This document shows positions 6,909 to 14,153 of a stretch of DNA of 17,698 nt, piece by piece (position 1 is the stretch's first letter; every line of letters begins with the position of its first letter). The notes below the pieces were generated by a model, which did not search any database, was not told the DNA's origin, and saw only the letters and a list, made by a program, of their open reading frames with translations. Origin of the DNA: Bacillota bacterium. Lineage in GTDB: Bacteria; Bacillota; Clostridia; Peptostreptococcales; Anaerovoracaceae. Position numbers and translations under genes: made by a program. The stretch covers positions 1-17,698 of the forward strand of contig JAFWVZ010000134.1 in assembly GCA_017523605.1 (NCBI GenBank), read 5' to 3'.

Positions 6909-7949
6909 ATGGAAAAAACCATTCAGGAAAAAGACTATTCGATCAGCTGCGCCAGGCTTATTGCTATGGTTTTTATTGTTGCGTGCCATATGATGCAGAT
7001 GGATGGTTTCTCCTCCGACATTAAGGGTGCTCATATAGAGTGGGCATTTTGGTTCAATGTCGGCGTGCAGATGTTCCTGTTCATTTCGGGGTATCTGTAT
7101 GGTAAAAAAGACCGGATCGACATAGTAGAATTCTATAAGAAGAATTTCCCGAAACTGCTTGTAGATTATTATATATTTATAGCAATGATGCTTGTAGTGA
7201 TCCACTTTTCACCAGCGATCGATGTAAATGAGGATCAGGTGATCGGATTGCTGACGTTTTCGGGCACCGTGTCCGGCCTGGGCCATTTATGGTTCATTCC
7301 TACCATTTTGTTCTGCTATCTGCTTACGCCGGCGTTCTCCGCCATCATTAATGAGATCAACAAAAGGAGCAGCATAAGGTTCTGGATCGAGGCGCTTCTG
7401 CTTTTGTATGTCATTCATAAAATAGTCCATATGCACTTCAAGTCGTTCGACTCAGCATGGATCAACTGCTTCGTTATAGGAATGATATATAATAAGATCG
7501 AGCAAAGGAAAAAGAGCCGGATACTTTTCATATGGATAGTTGTCGTATTGTGCATGGTAATGATCCCGGTTCAGTTCAGATTGGATTATTGGCCACACGG
7601 AGAGCTGCCTCGGTTTTTCTCGATCCGGTACTGGTATTTTAAAAACTACGGACATGTGTTTTTAGGTATATTGATCGTTTTGATCATCCGATGTTTATAT
7701 AAAAAAAATAAAGGCAATGCAAAAAAGCATCCTGTTTTGGACTGGTGCGATAAGTATTCCTACGACGTATACCTTGTCCATCATGTGTTTGTTCAGAGCG
7801 CTTTTGCTTGTGTGATCTACATATCAAACCGTCAGATAGCTTTGCCTTTGGCTGTACTGCTGACCGTTTGTTTTGCAATGCTTTTGTATCATGTTTCTAA
7901 ATGGATCAGGACGCTGTGCATCGCGGTTTTCAGAAGACTGCCTAACTGA
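6909..7949 (+). CDS. Membrane acyltransferase family 3 protein
   Basis: The 346-residue protein begins at ATG 6909, ten bases after AGGAGG. It has about ten hydrophobic segments and the family 3 acyltransferase signature: an early RLIAMVFIVACH with H27, a GVQMFLFISGYLYG segment and GHLWFIP with H126. Members transfer acyl groups, often acetyl, to surface sugars such as peptidoglycan, teichoic acid or exopolysaccharide, with the active site in the membrane. It stands alone, transcribed away from the NUDIX-helicase operon, and shares that operon's AT-rich composition rather than the host style. That suggests it arrived with the island; surface modification can block phage adsorption, but this link is inference. 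It ends with TGA. The acceptor sugar cannot be told from the sequence. Confidence 0.85.
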   Translation: MEKTIQEKDYSISCARLIAMVFIVACHMMQMDGFSSDIKGAHIEWAFWFNVGVQMFLFISGYLYGKKDRIDIVEFYKKNFPKLLVDYYIFIAMMLVVIHFSPAIDVNEDQVIGLLTFSGTVSGLGHLWFIPTILFCYLLTPAFSAIINEINKRSSIRFWIEALLLLYVIHKIVHMHFKSFDSAWINCFVIGMIYNKIEQRKKSRILFIWIVVVLCMVMIPVQFRLDYWPHGELPRFFSIRYWYFKNYGHVFLGILIVLIIRCLYKKNKGNAKKHPVLDWCDKYSYDVYLVHHVFVQSAFACVIYISNRQIALPLAVLLTVCFAMLLYHVSKWIRTLCIAVFRRLPN

Positions 7950-8050
7950 AATAATCCATTCTGTCCGGGTAAATCTTTCGGTCGGGGTTTGGCTGCTTAG
8001 GCAGTGGATCATTTTGGGGCAGCAACGGATGGCTTTCGGAAGGAGGAGCA

Positions 8051-8644
8051 ATGCCTACCATCGCTATAATCATAAACATCATACTGGTAATTCTGGAGAT
8101 CGTGGATCTGGTCAAAAGCTTTCCGAAGCGCGGCTGGATAACGTTTGCGTTCTACACAACGCTGTCCAACATAATGACTTTCCTGTCGTCGCTGGTGCTG
8201 CTCGGGGCGTGCGCAAGCGGCAGCATGTTCGATGCCTCGGGCCATGCTGCCTGGTTTCCTGTAATTCTGCGCTATCTGGCCAGCTGCATGATGCTCATGA
8301 CCTTCGTTACCACGGCCTTTGTCCTTGTGCCCCTTGGCGGCAGCGCAAAAGAGCTGCTCTTTACGGAAGGGCTGCTGCATCACCTGGTATGCCCCATACT
8401 CTGCATCGTGTCCTACGTGTGCTTGGAGCCGCACGCGCGCGCCGGCGCCTGGCTGGTCCCCGTGCTGCTTACGTTCTGCTACGGAATGCTTATGTTCTGG
8501 CTGAACTACAAGCGCAGGATCGACGGCCCGTACCCGTTCTTCCGCGTGCACCGTCAGGGCAAGGGAGGCACCGTTATGTGGATGTGCATCCTTACCGCCA
8601 TAATAACAGTAATGTCCTTTATCGTAAGGGCATTGGCGCGGTAG
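8051..8644 (+). CDS. Small multi-pass membrane protein, Pr6Pr/FAR-17a-like
   Basis: The 197-residue protein starts at ATG 8051 directly after AGGAGGAGCA (8041-8050). Five to six hydrophobic segments are visible: an N-terminal IAIIINIILVILEIVDLV, then FYTTLSNIMTFLSSLVLLG, YLASCMMLMTFVTTAFVLVPLG, HHLVCPILCIVSYVCL, WLVPVLLTFCYGMLMFWL and a C-terminal MCILTAIITVMSFIV. The FYTTLSN motif and a His pair before a helix (LLHHLVCPI) recall the Pr6Pr or FAR-17a/AIG1-type membrane proteins; the resemblance is by eye and the biochemical role in bacteria is not known. Composition returns here to the GC-rich host style, so the island appears to end between 7949 and 8051. Confidence 0.7.
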   Translation: MPTIAIIINIILVILEIVDLVKSFPKRGWITFAFYTTLSNIMTFLSSLVLLGACASGSMFDASGHAAWFPVILRYLASCMMLMTFVTTAFVLVPLGGSAKELLFTEGLLHHLVCPILCIVSYVCLEPHARAGAWLVPVLLTFCYGMLMFWLNYKRRIDGPYPFFRVHRQGKGGTVMWMCILTAIITVMSFIVRALAR

Positions 8645-8767
8645 ATACTTTACCGTTAAAGAGACCGTGCAGCGGAAGTTTTACCGTTTAGGCGATCGCG
8701 CGGCAGAGCCCTGTGCCCCGTACGCGCCTGCCCGGGATACACGCAGCCGGCGTCCGCAGACCGAAAA

Positions 8768-8947
8768 CTGACAAAAATACGATAAAATGACCGAACTGTC
8801 AGTTTTTCGGTCATTTTTTACTGTTGTTTCTTTGTTTTTCGCTGCTGCGGGGGCTGAGTCTGACAAAAAGACTCTAAAAGTGGTTGTTTTGTCAGTAAAA
8901 TCATAAAAACTACTGACAGATCATCCCCATTTAGTGATTTTTGTCAG
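8768..8947. repeat. Array of six CTGACA motifs in alternating orientation
   Basis: Forward CTGACA occurs at 8768, 8860 and 8913; reverse TGTCAG (or TTGTCAG) ends at 8802, 8895 and 8947. Order along the DNA is F, R, F, R, F, R. The outer pair, CTGACAAAAA (8768-8777) and TTTTTGTCAG (8938-8947), is a perfect 10-base inverted repeat; CTGACAAAAA recurs at 8860-8869, and TGTCAGTA/TACTGACA (8890-8897, 8911-8918) is a further 8-base dyad. Confidence 0.65.
8784..8819 (+). terminator. Intrinsic terminator-like hairpin downstream of the membrane protein gene
   Basis: AAAATGACCGAA (8784-8795) pairs perfectly with TTCGGTCATTTT (8806-8817) around a ten-base loop, and more T residues follow. It lies 140 bases after the 8644 stop codon. 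The right arm can also pair with GACCGAAAACTGACA at 8759-8773, which is mutually exclusive with this stem. Confidence 0.55.
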
Positions 8948-9001
8948 CAACACTCGGTTTTGCCTTCAGCTATCAGCTGCAAGGGCGGTAGAGCAGCAGT
9001 C

Positions 9002-9739
9002 TTACGGCAGAAGGCTTAGAATGTCCGAACCGTCGGAGCTTACAAGTATGCCCCGCACCCCGCAGACCGCGGCAACGGCCATGTCCGTGTCGGGGTCGTT
9101 GCCTATCATTACCGTTTCCGCCGGATCCATGGCGTGTTTCTGCATCAGTTCCTGCAGAAAGCGAGGATCCGGTTTTTTAATGCCCCGGTCGGAAGAAATG
9201 AAGATGTCGTTAAAGCAGTTCTCTATGCCGCACTTCTCCAGTTCCAGCATGGTAAAGACGCTCTGGGCGTTGGACAGCAGAAAGACCCGCTTGCCTTGTT
9301 CCCTAAGGCTTTTGAGCATTTCCGGAACACCCGCAAAGCAGCAGAGCCTGTCTCTGGAAGTAATGCGGAAAAAGGTGGCTGTGGCTCTTGCCCAAGCCGT
9401 CTCCATTTTTTTTCCGCTCGGTTTTTTTAATGCTTTGCCGTCCGCCCGGGGCGTAGCATCGCCGGGCTCTGCTTCCTTATCCGGAGCTTCCTTCAGAAGT
9501 CTAAGGAAGACTGTTTCCAGTTGTATTTCCGGGAACGCGGAGCCGTTCAGGTCAGCGAGTTTTTCCTCTTCCTCCCTGACCATGGAAAGATACGCCTTGC
9601 GGATCTCCTCCCCGGTCCATCCGATGCCGTAAGCGCGGTACCAATTGGCGATCTTCTGCCAGAATTCCGGCCGGCTCTCGTCCGTGTGGATGTCCACCAG
9701 CGTACCGTATAAGTCGAAAATGTAGTTCTTGTATTCCAT
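9002..9739 (-). CDS. HAD-superfamily hydrolase
   Basis: The 245-residue protein starts at an ATG at 9739 after a purine-rich AAGGTTAGGATC. HAD motifs are in order: nucleophile loop FDLYGTLVD with D9, motif II LLSNAQ, motif III Lys in GIKKPDPRF, and motif IV MIGNDPDTDM. This is the subfamily IA layout with a helical cap. The residue two after the nucleophile, an Asp in phosphatases, is Tyr (Y11), as in haloacid-dehalogenase-like members, so phosphatase activity should not be assumed. Residues about 85-115 form a charged, low-complexity insertion (KEAEPGDATPRADGKALKK) inside the cap. The gene is divergent from the LtaS-like gene. Substrate unknown. Confidence 0.85.
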   Translation of the reverse strand: MEYKNYIFDLYGTLVDIHTDESRPEFWQKIANWYRAYGIGWTGEEIRKAYLSMVREEEEKLADLNGSAFPEIQLETVFLRLLKEAPDKEAEPGDATPRADGKALKKPSGKKMETAWARATATFFRITSRDRLCCFAGVPEMLKSLREQGKRVFLLSNAQSVFTMLELEKCGIENCFNDIFISSDRGIKKPDPRFLQELMQKHAMDPAETVMIGNDPDTDMAVAAVCGVRGILVSSDGSDILSLLP

Positions 9740-9793
9740 GATCCTAACCTTGCTCTGCGGACTTCAGCTTGTCCGCTAATATTGTCTACAGTT

Positions 9794-9851
9794 ATAATAC
9801 CGCAGTTTTCATACCGATTTCACTTTATTTTCAGAGAATGTGCGGTATAAT
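9794..9851. promoter_or_regulatory. Divergent promoter region with mirrored TGCGGTAT(A/T)AT motifs
   Basis: On the plus strand TGCGGTATAAT at 9841-9851 supplies a TATAAT -10 box for the LtaS-like gene. On the minus strand the near-identical TGCGGTATTAT (reverse complement of 9794-9804) supplies a TATTAT -10 box at 9794-9799 for the HAD gene. Neither has a good -35 box at the usual distance, which hints at activator use or a different sigma factor. Confidence 0.45.
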
Positions 9852-9883
9852 ATTACGTCATTATATATTGTAAGGAATTATAG

Positions 9884-12199
9884 GTGAAAGACGATCTGTC
9901 GAATAAAAACATAATAACGGAGATCGATCCGGACGCTAAGGATTACACGGAGATCGACTACGATCAGCTGGACCGCCTTGCGCAGCGCATGGACCGTCTG
10001 GAGGAAATGATCAGGCAGACATCCGCGCCCGTGGTTTCTGCTGCAGTCGACGATGCTCAGCCCATCGACTTGTCAGACGCCGGCGAAACACCGGCTGAAG
10101 CTCCTGAGGTAAAAAAGCCTGCAGAGTCTCGCAAGCCCGCCAAGTCCGTTGCCAAAACAGCCTCCAAGTCCGGCAGCAGGTCCGGCAGGATAGGCACCAT
10201 GCTTATAAACTTCCTGGCGTTCTACGTTGCCATAATGTTCTGGGAGGTCTTCCTCTACAACAGGACCAACGGCAGCCTGGAAGGATTCCCGGTCTGGGCC
10301 GCGCTGTTTGCGCTGGCGGAGGCAATGGTCTGCGCTTTCGCGGCCGGCTGGATAAAGAACAAGGTGGCAAACCGCATAGGCAATACGTTTGTAATGCTTG
10401 TTGTGTGGTTCTACTACGCCGCGCAGCTGGTGTACCACCGCATCTTCGGATCCCTGTTCTCCGTGTCCATGATAGGCAATGCGGGCAACGCCCTTACGGA
10501 CTTCCGGTGGGCGCTGGTATCCGAGCTTAAGCAGTCCTGGGTGATGCTCCTTATAAGCCTCATTCCTGTAATCGTATACGCTCTGGCCACCTTCCTCTGC
10601 GGCACTCACATAAGGTACGGCGTAAAGCCGCACGCTGCCGCCTTGGTGCTTGCGGTGGTCTTCTGGGCCCTTGCCGCGGTGCTTCTTCCTTCCGGCGGAA
10701 CGGAGGACACCAGCGCTTATTACGCTTACCACAGCAAGCTTATAGACACGGACACTGCCGCCTCCAGGATAGGCGTCCTTACCAATTCGCTAATAGAGAC
10801 CAGATACATCATTGCGGGCAAGACGGAAGAACCGGAGACGGAGCCTGCCATATCCTTTGCCGTAGCAGCTGACGCGGACGACACGGACGCCATGGACCTG
10901 GATCTTTCGCCAAACACCATAAAAGCCATAGACTTCCGCAAGCTTGCCGAAAAGACAAAGAACGGCACCGTCAAGTCCCTGTGCGAGTATTTCGCGCAGG
11001 ATAAGGGCACATCAAAGAACGACTACACCGGCCTTTTCGAAGGCTATAACCTTATATACATCTGCGCGGAGGCTTTCTCCAACCTTGCCATCCACGAGCA
11101 GGTAACGCCCACGCTCTATAAGTTGGCGCACGAAGGCATAGTCCTTAACAACTACTACAACAGCTACCACAACATAACCACCAACGGCGAGTATTCGCTG
11201 CTTACCGGTCTGTGGCCGGACACCTCCAGGGACGCAGGCTCCGGAGCAAGGGTGGGCAGCATGCCCAGAAGCGCTTCGCGCCTTATGCCTTTCGGCCTTG
11301 GCACCATGTTCAACCAGCAGTGCGGCACCACCAGCCGCGGATATCACAACTACCTGGGCTATTACTACGGAAGGAACAAGTCCCTGCCCAACCTGGGCTT
11401 TACGTGCAAGTTCATGCGCGAAGGCATGACATTTACATCCAACTGGCCGGCCTCCGACTACGAGATGATGCAGCAGTCCATACCGGACTACATAAACGAC
11501 GACCGCTTCTGCGTATACTACATGACCTTCAGCGGCCACGGTCCCTACAACGGGGACAACGTAATGCGCAACCGCAACATAAAGACCGTCAAGGAGATCC
11601 TCGGGGACACCAAACTGCGGGAAGGCTCGCAGAGCTACCTGGCCTGCAACTACGAGTTCGACAAAGCCATGGCCTATCTGCTGGAAGAGCTGGAGAAGGC
11701 CGGAAAGCTGAACAACACCGTAATAGTGATCTCCGGCGACCACTACCCCTACAACCTCAACTATCCGGACCGCGACAGTCTGGCCGGCAGGGCCCTGGAG
11801 AACACCATAGAGATGTACAAGAGCAGCGCAATAATCTGGTGCGGCATGCTCAAGGACCCCATCTACGTGGACGACGTCTGCTGCAACGTGGACATCTTCC
11901 CCACCATCCTCAACCTGTTCGGGCTGGAATACGATTCCAGGCTGATAATGGGACGCGACATCTTCGCGGACACGGAGCACTTCGCGATGCTTTACAACAA
12001 GTGCATAATCACCAACGAGATGCAGTACAACGCAAAGAACGGCAAGGTGACCTGGGCGGAGGGCAACACCATGACGGAGGAAGAGCGCAAGGCCTATCTG
12101 GACAAGTACAAGACCCTTGCGACGAACCGCTACTCCAACAGCCTTAAGATGGAGAACACGGACTTCTACAGGTTCGTCTGGGAAAACACGGAGTTCTAG
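9884..12199 (+). CDS. LtaS-like membrane sulfatase-fold phosphoglycerol transferase
   Basis: The 771-residue protein starts at GTG 9884, seven bases after AAGGA (9872-9876). Residues 1-100 are cytosolic, with a coiled-coil-like segment (LDRLAQRMDRLEEMIRQ) and a Pro/Ala/Lys-rich tail. Five membrane helices follow at roughly 103-125, 134-156, 168-188, 219-240 and 249-267, as in lipoteichoic acid synthase. The outer domain has the sulfatase-fold metal and catalytic residues: E396 in YICAEAFS, nucleophile T432 or T433 in NITTNGEYS, H552 in FSGHGPY and D619-H620 in SGDHYPY. LtaS-type enzymes move glycerol-phosphate from phosphatidylglycerol to a growing polymer outside the membrane. It is longer than typical LtaS because of the N-terminal extension and a 60-residue linker after the last helix. 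It is followed after 19 bases by a putative lipoprotein gene, likely in one operon. Confidence 0.85.
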   Translation: MKDDLSNKNIITEIDPDAKDYTEIDYDQLDRLAQRMDRLEEMIRQTSAPVVSAAVDDAQPIDLSDAGETPAEAPEVKKPAESRKPAKSVAKTASKSGSRSGRIGTMLINFLAFYVAIMFWEVFLYNRTNGSLEGFPVWAALFALAEAMVCAFAAGWIKNKVANRIGNTFVMLVVWFYYAAQLVYHRIFGSLFSVSMIGNAGNALTDFRWALVSELKQSWVMLLISLIPVIVYALATFLCGTHIRYGVKPHAAALVLAVVFWALAAVLLPSGGTEDTSAYYAYHSKLIDTDTAASRIGVLTNSLIETRYIIAGKTEEPETEPAISFAVAADADDTDAMDLDLSPNTIKAIDFRKLAEKTKNGTVKSLCEYFAQDKGTSKNDYTGLFEGYNLIYICAEAFSNLAIHEQVTPTLYKLAHEGIVLNNYYNSYHNITTNGEYSLLTGLWPDTSRDAGSGARVGSMPRSASRLMPFGLGTMFNQQCGTTSRGYHNYLGYYYGRNKSLPNLGFTCKFMREGMTFTSNWPASDYEMMQQSIPDYINDDRFCVYYMTFSGHGPYNGDNVMRNRNIKTVKEILGDTKLREGSQSYLACNYEFDKAMAYLLEELEKAGKLNNTVIVISGDHYPYNLNYPDRDSLAGRALENTIEMYKSSAIIWCGMLKDPIYVDDVCCNVDIFPTILNLFGLEYDSRLIMGRDIFADTEHFAMLYNKCIITNEMQYNAKNGKVTWAEGNTMTEEERKAYLDKYKTLATNRYSNSLKMENTDFYRFVWENTEF

Positions 12200-12218
12200 C
12201 AACTGAAGGAGGGCAGAG

Positions 12219-13061
12219 ATGGCAAAACGGAAGATCCTTATAATAGCGGCCGTAGCTGTTTGCGCAGTCTTAGGCGCGTGCCTTGCTGCCGGAGCGTTTT
12301 CCGGAAAACAGAACAACTCCGCGCAGGATAAAGTGGATCCGAAGGTGCTGGAATCCCTTAAGTCGCGGTATCCTGAGTATTTCGGCCTGGACACTTTTAA
12401 AGGTCTGGAAGTTTACGTCTGGCAGATGGCTGCCGGCGATTATTCGTGGGGCGTTCTGCCCGGAACCAACCGCTCCAAAGAAGCCACGGAGCTTGCGGCT
12501 TTAAAGGGCGTCTCCGCGGCCGACATGCGCGCCATCCTCTCTACCTACGACATTCCGGAGGAGGACATAGCGGTCATCCCTATCAGGCAGGTCTATTCCA
12601 GCTACTTCGGCCCGGACATCAGTACCCCCGGGTATAATGCCATGGTCCGCGAGATGCTCTTTAAGGGCGATCCATCGGACATGGTCTCCACCCACGAACT
12701 GTTCAGCACCATAATGTCCTCTCCCGCAACTTCTTCCGCAAGCAGCGACTACCTTGCAGCCCACGAGGCGGAGCATAGGAAACTGCTGGAGGACAAAGAA
12801 AAAACGCTGCGATACATATTTAAAGTGTTCCTGGACGCGGAAAAGCACGGAACGCCGGAGAATGGCCTTCACGGAGTGCTGATGCGTACGGTCCTGGACG
12901 AGCTTTCGCCGGAGCTGATGCTGGATCTTGTCGCAACACCTCAGGAATATTTTGACGCGTGGAAGGACATGGCGCTTAAACAACAGGGCGATCACAGCGA
13001 CGACTGGCTTAAGCAGAACTACCCTGCGGCCTACATCCTTAAACAGGTCCTGGCAGAATAG
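12219..13061 (+). CDS. Putative lipoprotein of unknown function
   Basis: The 280-residue protein starts at ATG 12219 after AAGGAGGG. It begins MAKRKILIIAAVAVCAVLGAC, a signal peptide with lipobox LGAC, though the hydrophobic run continues past the Cys (LAAGAF), so a membrane anchor is the alternative. A first domain contains SRYPEYFGLDTFKGLEVYVW, a GVLPGTNR loop, and STYDIPEEDIAVIPI, strings I associate with uncharacterised proteins of Clostridia. The second half is helical (EAEHRKLLEDKEKTLRYIFKVFLDAEKHG) and may pack as a repeat or partner surface. It is the second gene of the unit with the LtaS-like enzyme, 19 bases apart, so it may act with teichoic acid or envelope assembly; that is inference from position. 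No catalytic motif is evident. Confidence 0.7.
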   Translation: MAKRKILIIAAVAVCAVLGACLAAGAFSGKQNNSAQDKVDPKVLESLKSRYPEYFGLDTFKGLEVYVWQMAAGDYSWGVLPGTNRSKEATELAALKGVSAADMRAILSTYDIPEEDIAVIPIRQVYSSYFGPDISTPGYNAMVREMLFKGDPSDMVSTHELFSTIMSSPATSSASSDYLAAHEAEHRKLLEDKEKTLRYIFKVFLDAEKHGTPENGLHGVLMRTVLDELSPELMLDLVATPQEYFDAWKDMALKQQGDHSDDWLKQNYPAAYILKQVLAE

Positions 13062-13135
13062 CACGGAAGCGCCGACAAAGCGACGCATAGTAGATGACCC
13101 TGCGGCGCCGGCAAAACAACATATGTAAAACCTCG

Positions 13136-13164
13136 CTGCGGCTGAAACATGCCGCAGTTTGTTG
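13136..13164 (+). terminator. Candidate terminator of the LtaS-lipoprotein operon
   Basis: CTGCGGC (13136-13142) pairs with GCCGCAG (13151-13157) around TGAAACAT, followed by TTTGTTGT. The stem is short and it overlaps the next promoter, so it may be weak. Confidence 0.45.
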
Positions 13165-13170
13165 TATAAT
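13142..13170 (+). promoter_or_regulatory. Promoter of the iron-sulphur protein gene
   Basis: CTGAAA (13142-13147) and consensus TATAAT (13165-13170) are 17 bases apart. The start codon at 13210 has AAAGGAAA just upstream. The -35 and spacer lie within the terminator-like hairpin of the previous operon. Confidence 0.6.
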
Positions 13171-13209
13171 GAGGTGTAAATATGGCGCCGTCGTTCAAAG
13201 GAAACCATC

Positions 13210-14040
13210 ATGAGCACAGAAAGAAACGAACTGTTCCGGGAGCTGACAGAGATCTTCAGAAACTGCGAAGGCAACGTCGTTGCGGAGGATAAGGCGCTGG
13301 AAGGCTGCGCCGGGCTTGTAATGTACGAGGACCCGGTCTTCGGCGTAAGCAGTGCGGACGATCCGCTCTTTTGCGAGTACAAGAAGAGCGACGTAATAGG
13401 CAGCATGTTCATGAGTCCGGAGGAATGGCTCCCCGGCGCCAGATCCGTGGTGTCGTTCTTCCTTCCGTTTACGGAGCGGGTGCGCGTCTCCAACTGCACG
13501 GATCCGGAGAAGCCGTCGCCGGAATGGCTGCATGCCAGGATAGAGGGCCAGGCCTTCCTTAACGCATTCGCGAAAAAGATAAAAGAGTATTTCGAGTCGA
13601 ACGGGGCGGAGGCCTGCGTGCCTTCGCTGGACGAACGTTTCAGCATAAAGTTCGAGCAGCTTGCGGAAGGTGATCCGGAGGGCTTGCACGTAAACAGCAG
13701 ATGGTCCGAGCGCCACGCTGCCTACGTTTCAGGCCTCGGAACGTTCTGCCTTACAAGAGGGCTTATCAGCTCCAAGGGCGTAGCCGGAAGGTACGGAAGT
13801 ATAATCGTTTCGCAGGAGATCCAGCCGGATGAAAGGCCCTACAAAGGCATCTACGACTACTGCATAAGATGCGGAGCCTGCATCGATAAATGCCCCGCAA
13901 AAGCAATTTCTTTGGAGCACGGCAAGAACCAGCTTATCTGCCGCGAGTGGGTGGACGACTCCAAGATCCGCTACGCGCCGCGCTACGGCTGCGGCAAATG
14001 TCAGGCAGGAGTCCCCTGCGAACACAGGATCCCTCGGTAA
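13210..14040 (+). CDS. 4Fe-4S protein related to epoxyqueuosine reductase (QueG-like)
   Basis: The 276-residue protein starts at ATG 13210, a few bases after AAAGGAAA. The N-terminal two thirds hold the QueG-type fold elements: LPGARSVVSFFLPF, SRWSERHAAYVSGLGTFCLTRGLISSKGVAGRYGSI as the cobalamin-binding-side signature, and the C-terminal iron-sulphur region. The first cluster motif is complete (C218, C221, C224, C228, CIRCGACIDKCP). The second is CGKCQAGVPCE (C261, C264, C270), with C244 as a possible fourth ligand, unlike the standard spacing. QueG reduces epoxyqueuosine in tRNA to queuosine using cobalamin. This short form is common in anaerobes and may have a different substrate. It has its own promoter and terminator and is likely monocistronic. 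Confidence 0.78.
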   Translation: MSTERNELFRELTEIFRNCEGNVVAEDKALEGCAGLVMYEDPVFGVSSADDPLFCEYKKSDVIGSMFMSPEEWLPGARSVVSFFLPFTERVRVSNCTDPEKPSPEWLHARIEGQAFLNAFAKKIKEYFESNGAEACVPSLDERFSIKFEQLAEGDPEGLHVNSRWSERHAAYVSGLGTFCLTRGLISSKGVAGRYGSIIVSQEIQPDERPYKGIYDYCIRCGACIDKCPAKAISLEHGKNQLICREWVDDSKIRYAPRYGCGKCQAGVPCEHRIPR

Positions 14041-14053
14041 ATGATCAGAAAAT

Positions 14054-14081
14054 AAAAGGCCTGTAGATTACAGGTCTTTTT
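14054..14081. terminator. Bidirectional intrinsic terminator
   Basis: AAAAGGCCTGTA (14054-14065) pairs with TACAGGTCTTTT (14069-14080), with one G-T wobble and a short loop. T-runs exist on both strands, fitting its place between convergent genes ending at 14040 and 14154. Confidence 0.8.
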
Positions 14082-14153
14082 CATTGCTTTAATATGTGGT
14101 ACAGCGTTTTTCGCATGCATGCTGCGGATCTGTTCAGTAACGAACGGTCCGCC

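Larger units (their letters stand above)
8645..9001. other. Gene-free stretch with alternating CTGACA motifs and hairpins
   Basis: No supported gene is present. From 8759 to 8947 the sequence holds six CTGACA motifs in alternating orientation and a strong hairpin, listed separately. The first 110 bases and the last 50 bases show nothing recognisable beyond a small CAGCT/AGCTG dyad near 8970-8982. Confidence 0.6.

Noticed and set aside
7938..8004. Inverted repeat CTGCCTAA/TTAGGCAG around the acyltransferase stop codon
   Set aside because: Only 8 bases long, 51 bases apart and without a T-run; likely chance, although it sits at the apparent island edge.
11012..12394. Long minus-strand open frame opposite the LtaS-like gene
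   Set aside because: It is Val/Ala/His-rich antisense translation of a well-supported gene, with no ribosome site.
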